Of a stretch of DNA of 64,000 bases, positions 56,027 through 64,000 are shown one piece after another. The stretch's first letter is position 1; every line of letters begins with the position of its first letter. The stretch covers positions 930,001 to 994,000 of the forward strand of contig OX621168.1 of assembly GCA_951640195.1 (NCBI GenBank). The letters run 5' to 3'. Made by a program: the position numbers and the translations under genes. Below the pieces are notes generated by a model. That model had not been told where the DNA came from and did no database searches. It saw only the letters and a program-made list of their open reading frames with translations. The stretch comes from Porpolomopsis calyptriformis. Lineage: Eukaryota; Basidiomycota; Agaricomycetes; Agaricales; Hygrophoraceae.

Positions 56027-57696
56027 GGGGTAGTGGTACACATAGAAAAGGAGTCCGCAACGCACGAGCTATTGTCCGGACTGTTCAAAAACCCTGTTTC
56101 TCCAAAGCTCTCTTCAGCTCTTCTTTCCTCTTAGGCTCCCAGTTGACGATACCACACTTCTCGAAGTCTTGACGAGAATCTTCATTAGAGTTGACCTCCT
56201 CAATCAAGGCTGAGGTCTCCAGAACTCGAACGTTTCTTCCTCGACCAGGTTTCTTTCCTCCACAACCTCTAGCTGCTGGGGTGAAGGGGCGGCTTCCAGA
56301 ACCAGAAGTACTCGTCCTAGGAGCATTGGGACAAGAACTGGCAAAGTGGCCAAATCGTCCACAGTTGAAACATGCTCCTTTGGGAATTCCTCCTAGTGAA
56401 GCAGGCTTTTCTTCTTGTTTGATTCTGGGGGCAGCAGGGTTGGAATAGGTGGAGGGACCAGCAGGTGGTCCTTGTCGGTAGGGGGTGTTGGTGATGCGAG
56501 TGTTGTGAGTCTGGGGCTTAGAAGATGTTCTAGCCAGAAATTCTCGATGTCGTCTGTCAAGTTCAGCAGCACGAGACTGCCATTCAAAGAGGGTGGTGGG
56601 TTGACGATCTGAGAGGTAGATCTGTCGCAAAAGCGAGGGGTTGAGTCCATCTTTATATAAAGTTGTCGAAGCTTCTTGTCCGTATCCAGTATCATAGGCC
56701 TGTTAAGAATTGCACTGGGAACATGCGCATCTTGGCAACGGCTCAAACCACTGAGCCAAAACGTCGCAGAACTGGACTTACCCAGTTCGGTTGTTCCCAG
56801 TATATATACCATATTACACGTGACCGGCTAGAATCTGCTCGACGTTCATGAGAGACGGCCTCAGCGCGCTCGATCTCATGTCTCGAATTTCAGATCCGTG
56901 ACAGGGCCCATCAATTGAAATTGATGTTATACTCCTCTGCGCTCTTGTTGAACTGCTTGACGTCCTTGATCTTCAGTTGAGCAGTTGACTTGGGGTCCAA
57001 GTCTCCAAAGTCTCGGGTAAGGGCTTGTTCAAAGACAGCCCAATCGGCACCAACCCAGTTCAACGTTGTGTAAGCGTCTACTTGACGCTCAGCCCATGGT
57101 TCTGCATTTCCTCCGATCATAAACGACAAGGCATAGATAATCTTGTCGGCCTCTGAGATTCCTGGTCGTCCCAAATGGTTCAGCTTCACTTGACGCAGGA
57201 AATTGCAAAGCTTGGTGGGATCACCAGAGAATTCGTCAGGAGGGTTCATTTTGATCTTGGCGGGGGCAGGGGCAGGGGCAGGGACAGGGGCAGGGGCAGG
57301 GACAGGTTGGGGGAATACTGGGGGTGCTTGGAAGGGTTGGGGAAATGGCCCAAGAGGGGCAGGGACAGGTTGGGGGCCTATGAGGTTGGCCATCAATACT
57401 TGGAGTTGTTGTTTGATTCTATGACTCACTTGCGCTTGGTCTTGTTGGACCTGCAGCAATTGTTGATAATCCTGCTTCATGATCTCAAAGGCTACGCGTG
57501 GATCTTCTTCTTCATCCTCATCATTGTCCTCAGCTCGACCTTTCCCTTTTGAGTGAGAGGGACCCACTTGTTCTTCTTCTTGGGCAGGGTCAACCGTCTC
57601 GTCGAGGATGGGAGCTGGGGCAGGAGGGAGAGAGCCTTCCTGGGAGAGAGGGATAGCAGGGTGAGGGATAGTGGATGATGAACGAGTCAAAACCAT
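56027..57696 (-). pseudogene. gag of D-old (contains LTR G)
   Basis: Near-identical to D2 gag. ATG 57696, open through the capsid start for 261 codons (including past the site where D2 has TGA at 50071). It then stops at the TGA shared with D2 beside the LTR G insertion (56701-56903). The second part (from about 56700) is open through the zinc knuckle to TGA 56085-56087. The frameshift site is at 56088-56094. The frame continues towards pol until D2 cuts it at 56026. Confidence 0.88.
56701..56903 (-). repeat. LTR-like family G insertion in D-old gag
   Basis: Reverse complement of 50183-50385, same length and same target position. Confidence 0.82.
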
Positions 57697-57876
57697 TGGT
57701 GGAACAGTGGCAGTTGGATATTGGGGGGCTTAACGGGAATACAAGGGGAGAGAGCAAGCCTAATCGATGTTAATGTCTGGGTGGTGAAATTGATCTCGTG
57801 GGTGAAGACCTTCAGCACTGGCCAGACAGAGTAGGGGTTGTATAGTGTGGAGTGAGCAAGAAGGAAGTCTGTTTCT

Positions 57877-58235
57877 TGTTAGACGGCAGTCTAGGGTTGA
57901 TCGCAAGGTTTTACTTCAGGCTCTGGGTGTAGGGTTTTAAAGGGTTGGAAGACTACTGATTGGGGTGTTAATGAAAGAAACAGACTTATCCTAAGTCTAT
58001 CTACTGCTAGCTTTATATACTAGCTAAGTATGAGTCATATTGACTACGTGTGAGTTGTAACAACTATGGATGAGTCATGTAGATAAGGAGAGTGATGGTT
58101 GACTAAATATAGATATGGCTTGGTCACCTTGTATTACTAAGTGGAGCTTGGGTGGCTAAGCGGCTATTGGTGTAAACTGTCTGATGTAAATGGGAATAGA
58201 CGAGCAAAGGAAAAGGAAAAAATATATCTCTGACA
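57877..58235 (-). repeat. 5' LTR of D-old (359 bp)
   Basis: Plus strand runs TGTTAGACGG to ATCTCTGACA; about 99% identical to 43897-44255. The leader to its left starts (minus) AGAAACAGACTTCC, the self-priming site. Confidence 0.95.
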
Positions 58236-58966
58236 GCTAACTTGAAGGCTAACATCCTGTTGAGATGACCAGGATTTGAAAGGGGGGTGGACAATAACAA
58301 TGATATGATTCTCTTGCCCAACTCTCTTTTTTCTGCTCCTTCTCATCCCATAATAGACCTCTGACCAGTTCAATTTGATATTGAACCTGACCACTTTCAT
58401 TCATGCATCAAGGACTCCTACTAGAACAAAGAAGATTCCATTATGCTCTCTCAAAGAAAACCAGGAAACGGTTGGAAGACCCAAGATGATGGTGTTCTTA
58501 CTTTCAATAATTGGATTTACATCTCAGTTGACAAACCTCTTCATGGCAAAATCATTTCTCAGTATCACGACAACCCTCTGTCAGGATATTACGGCCCCTT
58601 CAAGACTGCCAAATTCCTCTGTCATAATTACTAGTGGCCCACCATCTGTCGAGATGTGAAACAATACATCTCTGGTTGTGAGACTTGTCAATGCACTAAG
58701 GCATCTTGCTTACCTGCAAAGACCCCACTCCATCCTTTCAACCCCCCAGCTCACCCATGAGACATGATTACTATTGACCTTGTAGGACCTATCCCTGAAT
58801 GTCAAGGATACAACACTGTTCTGACCATTGTCAATGCATTCTTGAAGGCAGTCAAGTTCAAACTGATGCACATTGAGCTTAACTCTGAAGGCTTCACCAA
58901 GATCATTTGAGATTGTGTCGTTTGAGACCACAGAATCCCTCAATGCATCATCCATGATCGCAACCC
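58236..58966 (+). pseudogene. B3, integrase part (part 2)
   Basis: Continues B3 from A-N-L-K-A-N through the RNase H end and integrase: C-E-T-C-Q-C near 58680, the first core Asp block near 58780, and L-T-I-V-N near 58825, where B-young has L-T-I-V-D. Many TGA codons and a TAA. It ends at I-I-H-D-R-N-P where A2's LTR starts at 58967. Confidence 0.88.
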
Positions 58967-59245
58967 TGTTATAAACTGGTTGTTTAGAACACGTTTTACT
59001 TCGGGTGTTCTATCCCAAGAGATAAGGTATAGTTCTAAGTCCTTGTTATGAGTAGCTAACAAGGAATCAGACTTAGAGTCTAATATGTATAAGAGGTACT
59101 CTTTATATACTGACTACTTATCTGTGTGAGTCAGTGTGATATAAACATGTATCAAAGATAAGGGTGAGTCATTGTGATTGATGACAAATCATAAAGGGAT
59201 AAAACATGATGGAAATGAAGAGTGTCCACATATGGATAGAGTAGT
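58967..59245 (-). repeat. A2 3' LTR (family A), part 1
   Basis: Plus strand starts TGTTATAAAC. Matches family A read in reverse up to GATAGAGTAGT, where insertion X begins at 59246. Continues at 60938-61074. Confidence 0.88.
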
Positions 59246-59392
59246 TGTCATGAAATTGGCATTCACTCTTTTAAAAATTCCGTTCTTTTCTTTTCTTTTC
59301 TATGCCAATTCTTTTGGAAGGAGGGCTGTCTTTATTGGCAGCGGAAACTACTTGTACAGAAGGAGGAGTCCATGTCCGACTAACTAATTATA

Positions 59393-60219
59393 CTAGTCCG
59401 TCTTGGCAATCTCCTGCACCATACTGTCCCTCAAGAACTCTACAAAACTTGAGACTACTTGACCATCTAATGCGGCCAACTTATTACCCCAGTAGATTGC
59501 CCCATTGGTGTCACCACTGGAGGCCTGCAACTCGGCAGCCTTCCCCTCAATGAAACTCATCGCTATCTTTCTCGCTTCCTTACCCAACCAATTGTTGGTG
59601 GGACTCCACAACAAACTAGGAGGAATTTCTTCCTCCTCAATCTTGACATTGACGTTAGTCAATGATGACGACAAATCTTCCACTAAAAATAAAGAGTCAA
59701 CAATCATGAAGAGGGCGAGAGAATTGAGAGCTTACCACTAGATAAAGAACTCATTGGACCAGGGGTCCAAGGACGGAAAGGGGGACTGGCAGCCCAGTTG
59801 ACTGCCTCCTTCTTGACAGAAGGGAGAGAGTTAGCCCACTTGTCGGACCCCCAATTAACCTGCTCCTCAGGGAGCTGGGAAGTAGGGGGAGGGGCGTCAT
59901 CATCCCAAGCTAAGAAAGGGAAAGCCTATTATCAATAAACACAGACTAATAAAGACAAAACAAAATACTCACCAAGCGGATCCTCCATCAAGCCGCAAGC
60001 ATGCTGGATTGGCTAGCGAACGAATGGACACTTCTTGACTTTGTGCTTGCCACCGCAGGCAAAGCAAGAGAAGGAAGACCAACAAAGGTCGGCGTCGGAG
60101 GGGATGCGCTGGAGGTAGTAGTGAAATGAATCGCAATCAAGAAAGACAGGAGCAGTGCGGTGCACCACTCCAGACTGCTTGAAGAATCGGACGTAGTGGC
60201 CTTGGTGAGAGGGAGTCAT
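59393..60219 (-). pseudogene. G3: zinc-knuckle gene with two introns, in insertion X
   Basis: Exon 1 60219-59973 (ATG 60219), intron 59972-59910 (63 bp, GTGAGT...TTAG), exon 2 59909-59736, intron 59735-59683 (53 bp, GTAAGC...TTAG), exon 3 59682-59393 to TAG. Phases match at both junctions, giving 236 codons. Exon 1 has a knuckle-like motif C-F-A-C-G-G-K-H-K-V-K-K-C near 60035, then an in-frame TAG at V-R-stop-P near 60012 (Gln CAG likely). Exon 2 is Trp/Pro-rich (V-N-W-G-S, V-N-W-A-A). Exon 3 is acidic then helical, ending near E-I-A-K-T-D. An ATATAAAA box is at 60267-60274, about 50 bp before ATG. Resembles no retroelement protein I know. It may be intact if the TAG is tolerated. Confidence 0.6.
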
Positions 60220-60726
60220 GATGATTGACAAGGATTGAACTGAAGCGTAGGGATACAACCCCACACCTTTTATATGCTCAGACACAAAGGGAAGACCAAA
60301 AGGAGGTTCCTCAGTCAAAGAAGAGAAACCCGATACGCCGGGCAAGAGATAGAAACAATGGCAATCTCATGACTAGAAGAACAATAGGAACCAGTCATGA
60401 GACAGCACAGCCTAATACTGCGGAAGGCTATGCCCAATAGAGTTGAGTCATCAAAACAACACAGCCTTCCGCAGTATGACTAAGAACAATGGCAAACCTT
60501 AAACCGGAGGCTGTGAACAATAGAAAATGGGGTGACTGCGAAGGTTGACTCATAATGACTCCTATTTTAGAAATACTATATAAACCCTGAGGGCGAAGCG
60601 GATCATCACTTCGTCCTCCTGTGAGATTACTTGTAGTAGCACGAATGCAATCAGAATCATCAGACTTCTTTTCCATCAGAACAAGAAAAGAGAAACACAA
60701 AACCATAACCACTGAGCCAACTGTTC
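60220..60726. promoter_or_regulatory. Divergent promoter region of insertion X
   Basis: Lies between the starts of G3 (-) and the plus-strand ORF. TATA boxes face both ways: ATATAAAA for G3 (60267-60274) and TATATAAA for the plus ORF (60577-60584). Between them are a perfect 15-bp inverted repeat ATACTGCGGAAGGCT (60415-60429 / 60463-60477), four AACAATGG-type motifs and TGACTCA-type sites near 60451 and 60547. Confidence 0.55.
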
Positions 60727-60937
60727 ATGCCCATATTCCCTAAACTCTCAGCAGAGGCACGCAATGGATTCAACCCGCAGAACAACTTCTTTGTAGAAGT
60801 AAAACTTAATTCAGAAGGAATCATCACTCTATTCGAAGACGTCCCTGTCAGAACTTTCTTCTATATCCTACTAGACTTATTAAGCTCCAAGGCCTGCCTT
60901 GTGATTGACGAAAAGACTTGCAACTACAGTTGTGACA
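60727..60937 (+). CDS. Unknown ORF at right end of insertion X
   Basis: ATG 60727, about 70 codons before the end of X, where it runs into LTR A and is not meaningful further. The N-terminal part reads like a compact alpha/beta start (F-F-V-E-V-K-L near 60790, hydrophobic L-L-D-L-L near 60870). Downstream of a TATATAAA box. Probably the 5' part of a gene truncated by the end of X; no family recognised. Confidence 0.35.
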
Positions 60938-61074
60938 GTAGTGGGGAATCTCTGGGGAATCCCAAAGAAAGGCAATGGGGAATCCCAATGAAAGAATGTA
61001 GGGAATCCCAAGATAAGATACAGGTTTGCATGAGATAAGATAAAGAAAAGGAGAAAAATTGCGACTGTGACATA
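60938..61074 (-). repeat. A2 3' LTR (family A), part 2
   Basis: Continues the LTR interrupted by X and ends GCGACTGTGACA at 61074. Next to it is the conserved tract (minus: AAACTGAGGTGTA) seen before the A1 3' LTR. Confidence 0.88.
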
Positions 61075-61128
61075 CACCTCAGTTTCAAAGGAAATTCGTC
61101 CCAAATTTCAAACTTAGGCAGTATCAGT

Positions 61129-61905
61129 TGTTTCATTCTCTGAGGCCTGGGTTGGGATTTCCTCAGTGGCAGGGGCCTTGACAGCTACTGAGATGGAAGC
61201 GATGGGATCAGTTTCCAAAGTTGCCTTGACCAGGGAAGGGGCTCAGACTGTCGTGGTATCATTGTTGTTGTCCAGATATTCCAAATCAAGGTCAATAGGG
61301 TATTCGACTGATTCTCCATACTCAATCAATGTCTCTCTCATCGTGAGGTCCTGATGAGTCAGGTTTTCAGTGGATGGTCCAGCTGGGGCCTTGGACCTTC
61401 AGAGGTCTTCCCTTGTAAGCCGTTCAGCTCAACGACAGGCTTCTAAAAACCTAACGATGTGGGCGCAGGTAGTGACATTGCCACAGTCCACCCATGTTCA
61501 CTTCTTTTGTTGTTGAAGCTCCCAAAGCTTGAGCTCACCGTTATCCCAACAGTTCTTCCAAAATTGGATACTGTTTCATAGCATTTTGTTCTCAGCTTGC
61601 AAAGCATCACATTCCTGATGAAGTTCCTGGTTCCAATGGCTGACGCTGTTGCTGTGAACTGTGAGGCGAGAGATAGTGATGGCGGGATCTTCAGGAGGAG
61701 GGGTGTGAACATCTTTAAAGAAATCTTCCATGCAGGCGCAAGCTTAATGGCATAGTTGTTGAGAAGAGGAAGCAGTGGTGGAGGGACCAGGGTTAGGGGA
61801 TTGGAGGTGGGACTGGGAGATTCATCTAGCATATCGGATGGCAACTTGGGGGGAAGGGGATCATGTTGCGGGCATAATGAAGTTGTTTTGTCGTGAAGGA
61901 AAGTG
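61129..61905 (-). pseudogene. Family-A 3' accessory ORF (A2 copy)
   Basis: Diverged copy of 4901-5649. It shares F-W-K-N-C-W-D and W-E-L-Q-Q near 61515-61560, T-L-I-E-Y-G-E-S-V-E-Y-P-I near 61290-61340, an acidic D/N stretch, and E-I-P-T-Q-A-S near 61155. Many stops (mostly TGA). Conservation of these blocks between two decayed copies supports a real protein in the parent elements. Confidence 0.6.
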
Positions 61906-61959
61906 GAGACATCTTCATAGTTTATAAGGAGTGATTCTAAAAATAGAGGTCAATTCTTG

Positions 61960-63137
61960 GCAGATGGTATGATGACAAATGAATAAATAGAATTAAGTTG
62001 CTGTTTGAATTGAGTCTTCATACGTCTTCACAATTTCCTTGGCATGTTGTAAAATGTTTGATCGATCTTCCTAAGTAGCTTCTTTGATTAGATAGCCTTT
62101 CTATTTGACCAAGTATTTTCATCATCGTTTAGCTCCAGAATGTTGCAATATGGATTCGACCTCATATTCTTCTTTGTTTTTGATTAGATCAGGAGGAGGT
62201 TGTGATGTGTCAATGACATTGGGGTGGAGCGATTTATTTCTGACGTTGGGTCTTAGGAGTGAAACATGAAAGACTGGGTGTAGTCTCCATGTTCTGGGGA
62301 TGTTGATCAGATAAGCAAGGTCTGATATCTTCTTCAGAACCTTGAATGGTCTGGTCCATCGATTGTCGAGTTTCTTCAAGGGTCATGTTATCTTGATGTT
62401 CTTAGTGTCCAACTAAACTAGGTCTCCTTCTTCGTAGGAGGGTGAGAGTTTCCATTTGCAATCAGCATATTTCTTCATCGATTCCATTGTCTTCAGTAAA
62501 GATCATTTAGCATTTTGCTGTGCACATGTAAGTTGTTTGTGGAAGGTATTGGCTGCTGGCACATTGCTTTGATCTGGGGGAGGTGGGGATAATGTCTGTA
62601 TCCTATATAGAATGGTGATTGTGAAGTTGCAGAGTGTTGTTGGTTATTGTAGGCAAATTCCACAGAAGCAAGCCATTCTGACTAGTCATCCTGCATAAAG
62701 TTAGTGTAGAAATGTAGATAAACTTCGAGTTTCTGATTGGTATGTTCCGTTTGACTATCTGTTTGGGGATGGTATGCAGTAGAGAGACCAGAGATGATTC
62801 CTAAGGAGTTGTTGAGGGCTTCTGTGAATTTTGACACAAATTGCACTCCACAATCAGATATAACCTTTTGGGGCCATCCATGATGTTTCCAGATGTGATT
62901 CCGAAAGAGTTTCACAGTGCTTTCTGATGAGAGATTGGAAGTTGTTGGAATGAAATGAGCTCATTTAGTGAAGCGATTGACAATAGCTATTACAGCATCG
63001 TAGCCTTGTGACTTGGGGAGTTTGATAATAAGATCGATGGTAATCTCTTTCCATGGTTCTGTGGAAGGGGGTATGGGTTGGAGCAATCCTGACAGTTTCG
63101 AAGGGAAGTTCTTGTTTTGTTGACAAGCTGGGCAGGT
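61960..63137 (-). pseudogene. A2 pol, integrase to chromodomain fragment
   Basis: From C-P-A-C-Q-Q-N-K near 63130 through the core (D-L-I-I near 63030; S-D-C-G near 62850, where S-D-R-G is expected; Y-H-P-Q-T-D near 62770) to the K-K-L-D-N-R block near 62375 and chromodomain near 62100. Very decayed. The upstream pol and gag are missing: an LTR H scrap and the A3 LTR abut it. Confidence 0.85.
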
Positions 63138-63184
63138 GTAACAGATATTACTGTTACAGTGTGTACATTAGGGATGTAGTCCTT
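63138..63184 (-). repeat. LTR family H fragment (47 bp)
   Basis: Reverse complement of 9799-9845 with no change seen. Inserted at the A2 integrase finger and cut by the A3 LTR at 63185. Confidence 0.85.
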
Positions 63185-63582
63185 TGTCACGGTTGTAATT
63201 TTCTTCATTTTCTTTATCTTATCGTATGCAAACCTATCTCTTATCTTGGGATTCCCCCCACTTGTTACCGGGATTCCCCATTATCCTTCTCCAGGATTCC
63301 CCACTACTTTACCTATATGCGGACACCTTTCATTTCTGTTCTTGTTTCAACCCCTTTATGATTCGTCATCGATCACGATGACTCATTCTTATCTCTACCT
63401 CATGTTATGTCGCACTGACTCACACAGATAAGTAGTCAGTATATAAGGAGTACCTCTTGTATGTATCAGACCTTAAGTCTGATTCCTCGTTAGCCTACTC
63501 ATAACAAGGACTTGGAACCATACCTTATATCTGGGACAGAACATCCGAAGTAAAACGCGTTCCGAACAACCGGTTTATAACA
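63185..63582 (+). repeat. 5' LTR of A3 (family A, 398 bp)
   Basis: TGTCACGG to TTTATAACA. TGACTCA at 63379 and 63416, TATATAA at 63440, AAGTCTGATTC at 63475-63485. Followed by a proper leader, so this is a 5' LTR of an element running off the window. Confidence 0.9.
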
Positions 63583-63594
63583 AGAATCAGACTT
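63582..63594 (+). promoter_or_regulatory. Predicted self-priming site of A3
   Basis: GAATCAGACTT (63584-63594) is the exact complement of AAGTCTGATTC at 63475-63485. Same position as in family D, with a compensating A/T change. Confidence 0.65.
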
Positions 63595-63659
63595 CCTTCT
63601 GGTTCTCTCCCACTTGCTTATCCAAACATCCTCATCACTGTGATCATCGACATCACCTC

Positions 63660-64000
63660 TTTGTCTCTTACCCACTTCCATCCTGGCTTCTACTGACAAC
63701 TCAGACGTTGAAGAACAATATGAAGATCCTCTCTCAAGATTGACTTTTTCAGCTACAATTTGAGATCAAGAACCATCCTTTTCAACAGCTCTCGAAGAAA
63801 CATTAGCTACTCCCACTCCTGCTCCTGCCCCCCTAGGACTGCGGACTCGATCGAGAACAAGAGGACTCTTCTCTTCATCTTCAGCCCCAGCAACAAGACC
63901 AGTTCATCAACGAACTGCCACTCCCCTAGGACGATACGGTTCTCTCTACTCCCAACTTTCTTCTGCAACATCTACACCAACACCAACAGCTCCAACAACC
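63660..64000 (+). pseudogene. gag N-terminus of A3 (runs off window)
   Basis: A Ser/Thr/Pro/Arg-rich frame from about 63680 (A-S-T-D-N-S-D-V-E-E-Q) to the window end, with one TGA at A-T-I-stop-D-Q near 63752. This supplies the N-terminal gag region missing from A1. No in-frame ATG is visible at the start, so the start codon is lost or lies elsewhere. Confidence 0.6.

Larger units (their letters stand above)
43897..58235 (-). mobile_element. Ty3 chromovirus D-old, split by D2
   Basis: LTRs at 57877-58235 (5') and 43897-44255 (3'), 359 bp each, differing at about four sites (three CpG). TSD GCCAA (43892-43896) versus GCTAA (58236-58240). Inserted in B3 RNase H: the B3 coding sequence joins across the site. 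Its own gag-pol junction is split by D2 (48833-56021). Without D2 it is about 7.1 kb. Confidence 0.94.
59246..60937. mobile_element. Insertion X: 1,692-bp gene-bearing element
   Basis: Flanked by a perfect 5-bp TSD GTAGT (59241-59245 and 60938-60942) inside LTR A; the uninterrupted LTR at 63296-63304 shows the pre-insertion context. Ends are TGTCATGAA and, reversed, TGTCACAAC, a 5-bp inverted repeat (8 bp if both derive from TGTCACGA by CpG decay). It contains G3 (-), a diverging ORF (+) and a shared promoter region. No RT, transposase or LTR pair seen, so it is non-autonomous or an unknown type. Confidence 0.75.

Noticed and set aside
1..64000. Classical RIP (CpA to TpA) as in ascomycetes
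   Set aside because: CpA-derived stops (TAA, TAG) are rare compared with TGA, and LTR differences centre on CpG. A CpG-biased process fits better.

Overview
The window is a transposon graveyard from a filamentous fungus, most likely an Agaricomycete (mushroom-forming basidiomycete). That placement is an inference. It rests on the retroelement types (Ty3 chromoviruses, a Ty3 lineage with an F-I-D-D reverse-transcriptase box, DIRS-like tyrosine-recombinase elements), short GT-AG introns of about 48-77 bp in the non-transposon genes, and cysteine-rich coiled-coil genes. I saw no rRNA, tRNA, CRISPR or ordinary housekeeping gene. LTR families are named A to I here for convenience only.

Layout. 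1-6083: degenerate Ty3 chromovirus A1 (+), its left LTR cut by the window edge. 6084-8620: DIRS-like remnant DIRS-2 (-). 8740-11400: non-coding, with three solo LTRs that each have target-site duplications (TSDs). 11647-16728: DIRS-like element DIRS-1 (-), with ORF1, RT/RNase H and tyrosine recombinase; it contains a probable intron and a solo LTR C. 16972-25391: an old family-B Ty3 element (+), split in its 5' leader by a full-length younger copy (-, 17357-24949, TSD CCCTG), which itself carries a solo LTR A in gag. 25392-25991: LTR C. 26159-27716: decayed intron-bearing coiled-coil gene G1. 28079-40342: Ty1/copia pol (-), split in integrase by Ty3 element F (30309-39246, 4-bp TSD). F carries an antisense, intron-bearing gene G2 between pol and its 3' LTR. 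40343-58966: family-B copy B3 (+), split by family-D element D-old (-, 43897-58235), which is split by D2 (+, 48833-56021). 58967-63137: family-A remnant A2 (-), with a 1.69-kb gene-bearing insertion X in its LTR (59246-60937). 63138-64000: an LTR H scrap, then the 5' LTR and gag start of A3 (+).

How the parts work. The Ty3 elements have the gag / protease-RT-RNase H-integrase-chromodomain plan, and families A, B and D add a small ORF after pol. Families A and D share a G GGT TTT slip site directly before the gag stop, with pol open in the -1 frame. In A, B and D the bases just after the 5' LTR are complementary to a stretch inside the same LTR (downstream of a TATA box in A and D), as expected for Tf1-type self-priming. 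Almost no element is intact. Decay is dominated by CpG to TpG/CpA change: most in-frame stops are TGA where a relative has CGA (Arg), and most LTR-to-LTR differences are at CpG. This fits methylation-driven deamination.

The most unusual content is three intron-bearing, Cys-motif genes tied to mobile DNA: G1 beside copia pol, G2 antisense inside element F, and G3 inside insertion X. All domain names come from motifs read by eye; no database search was possible.
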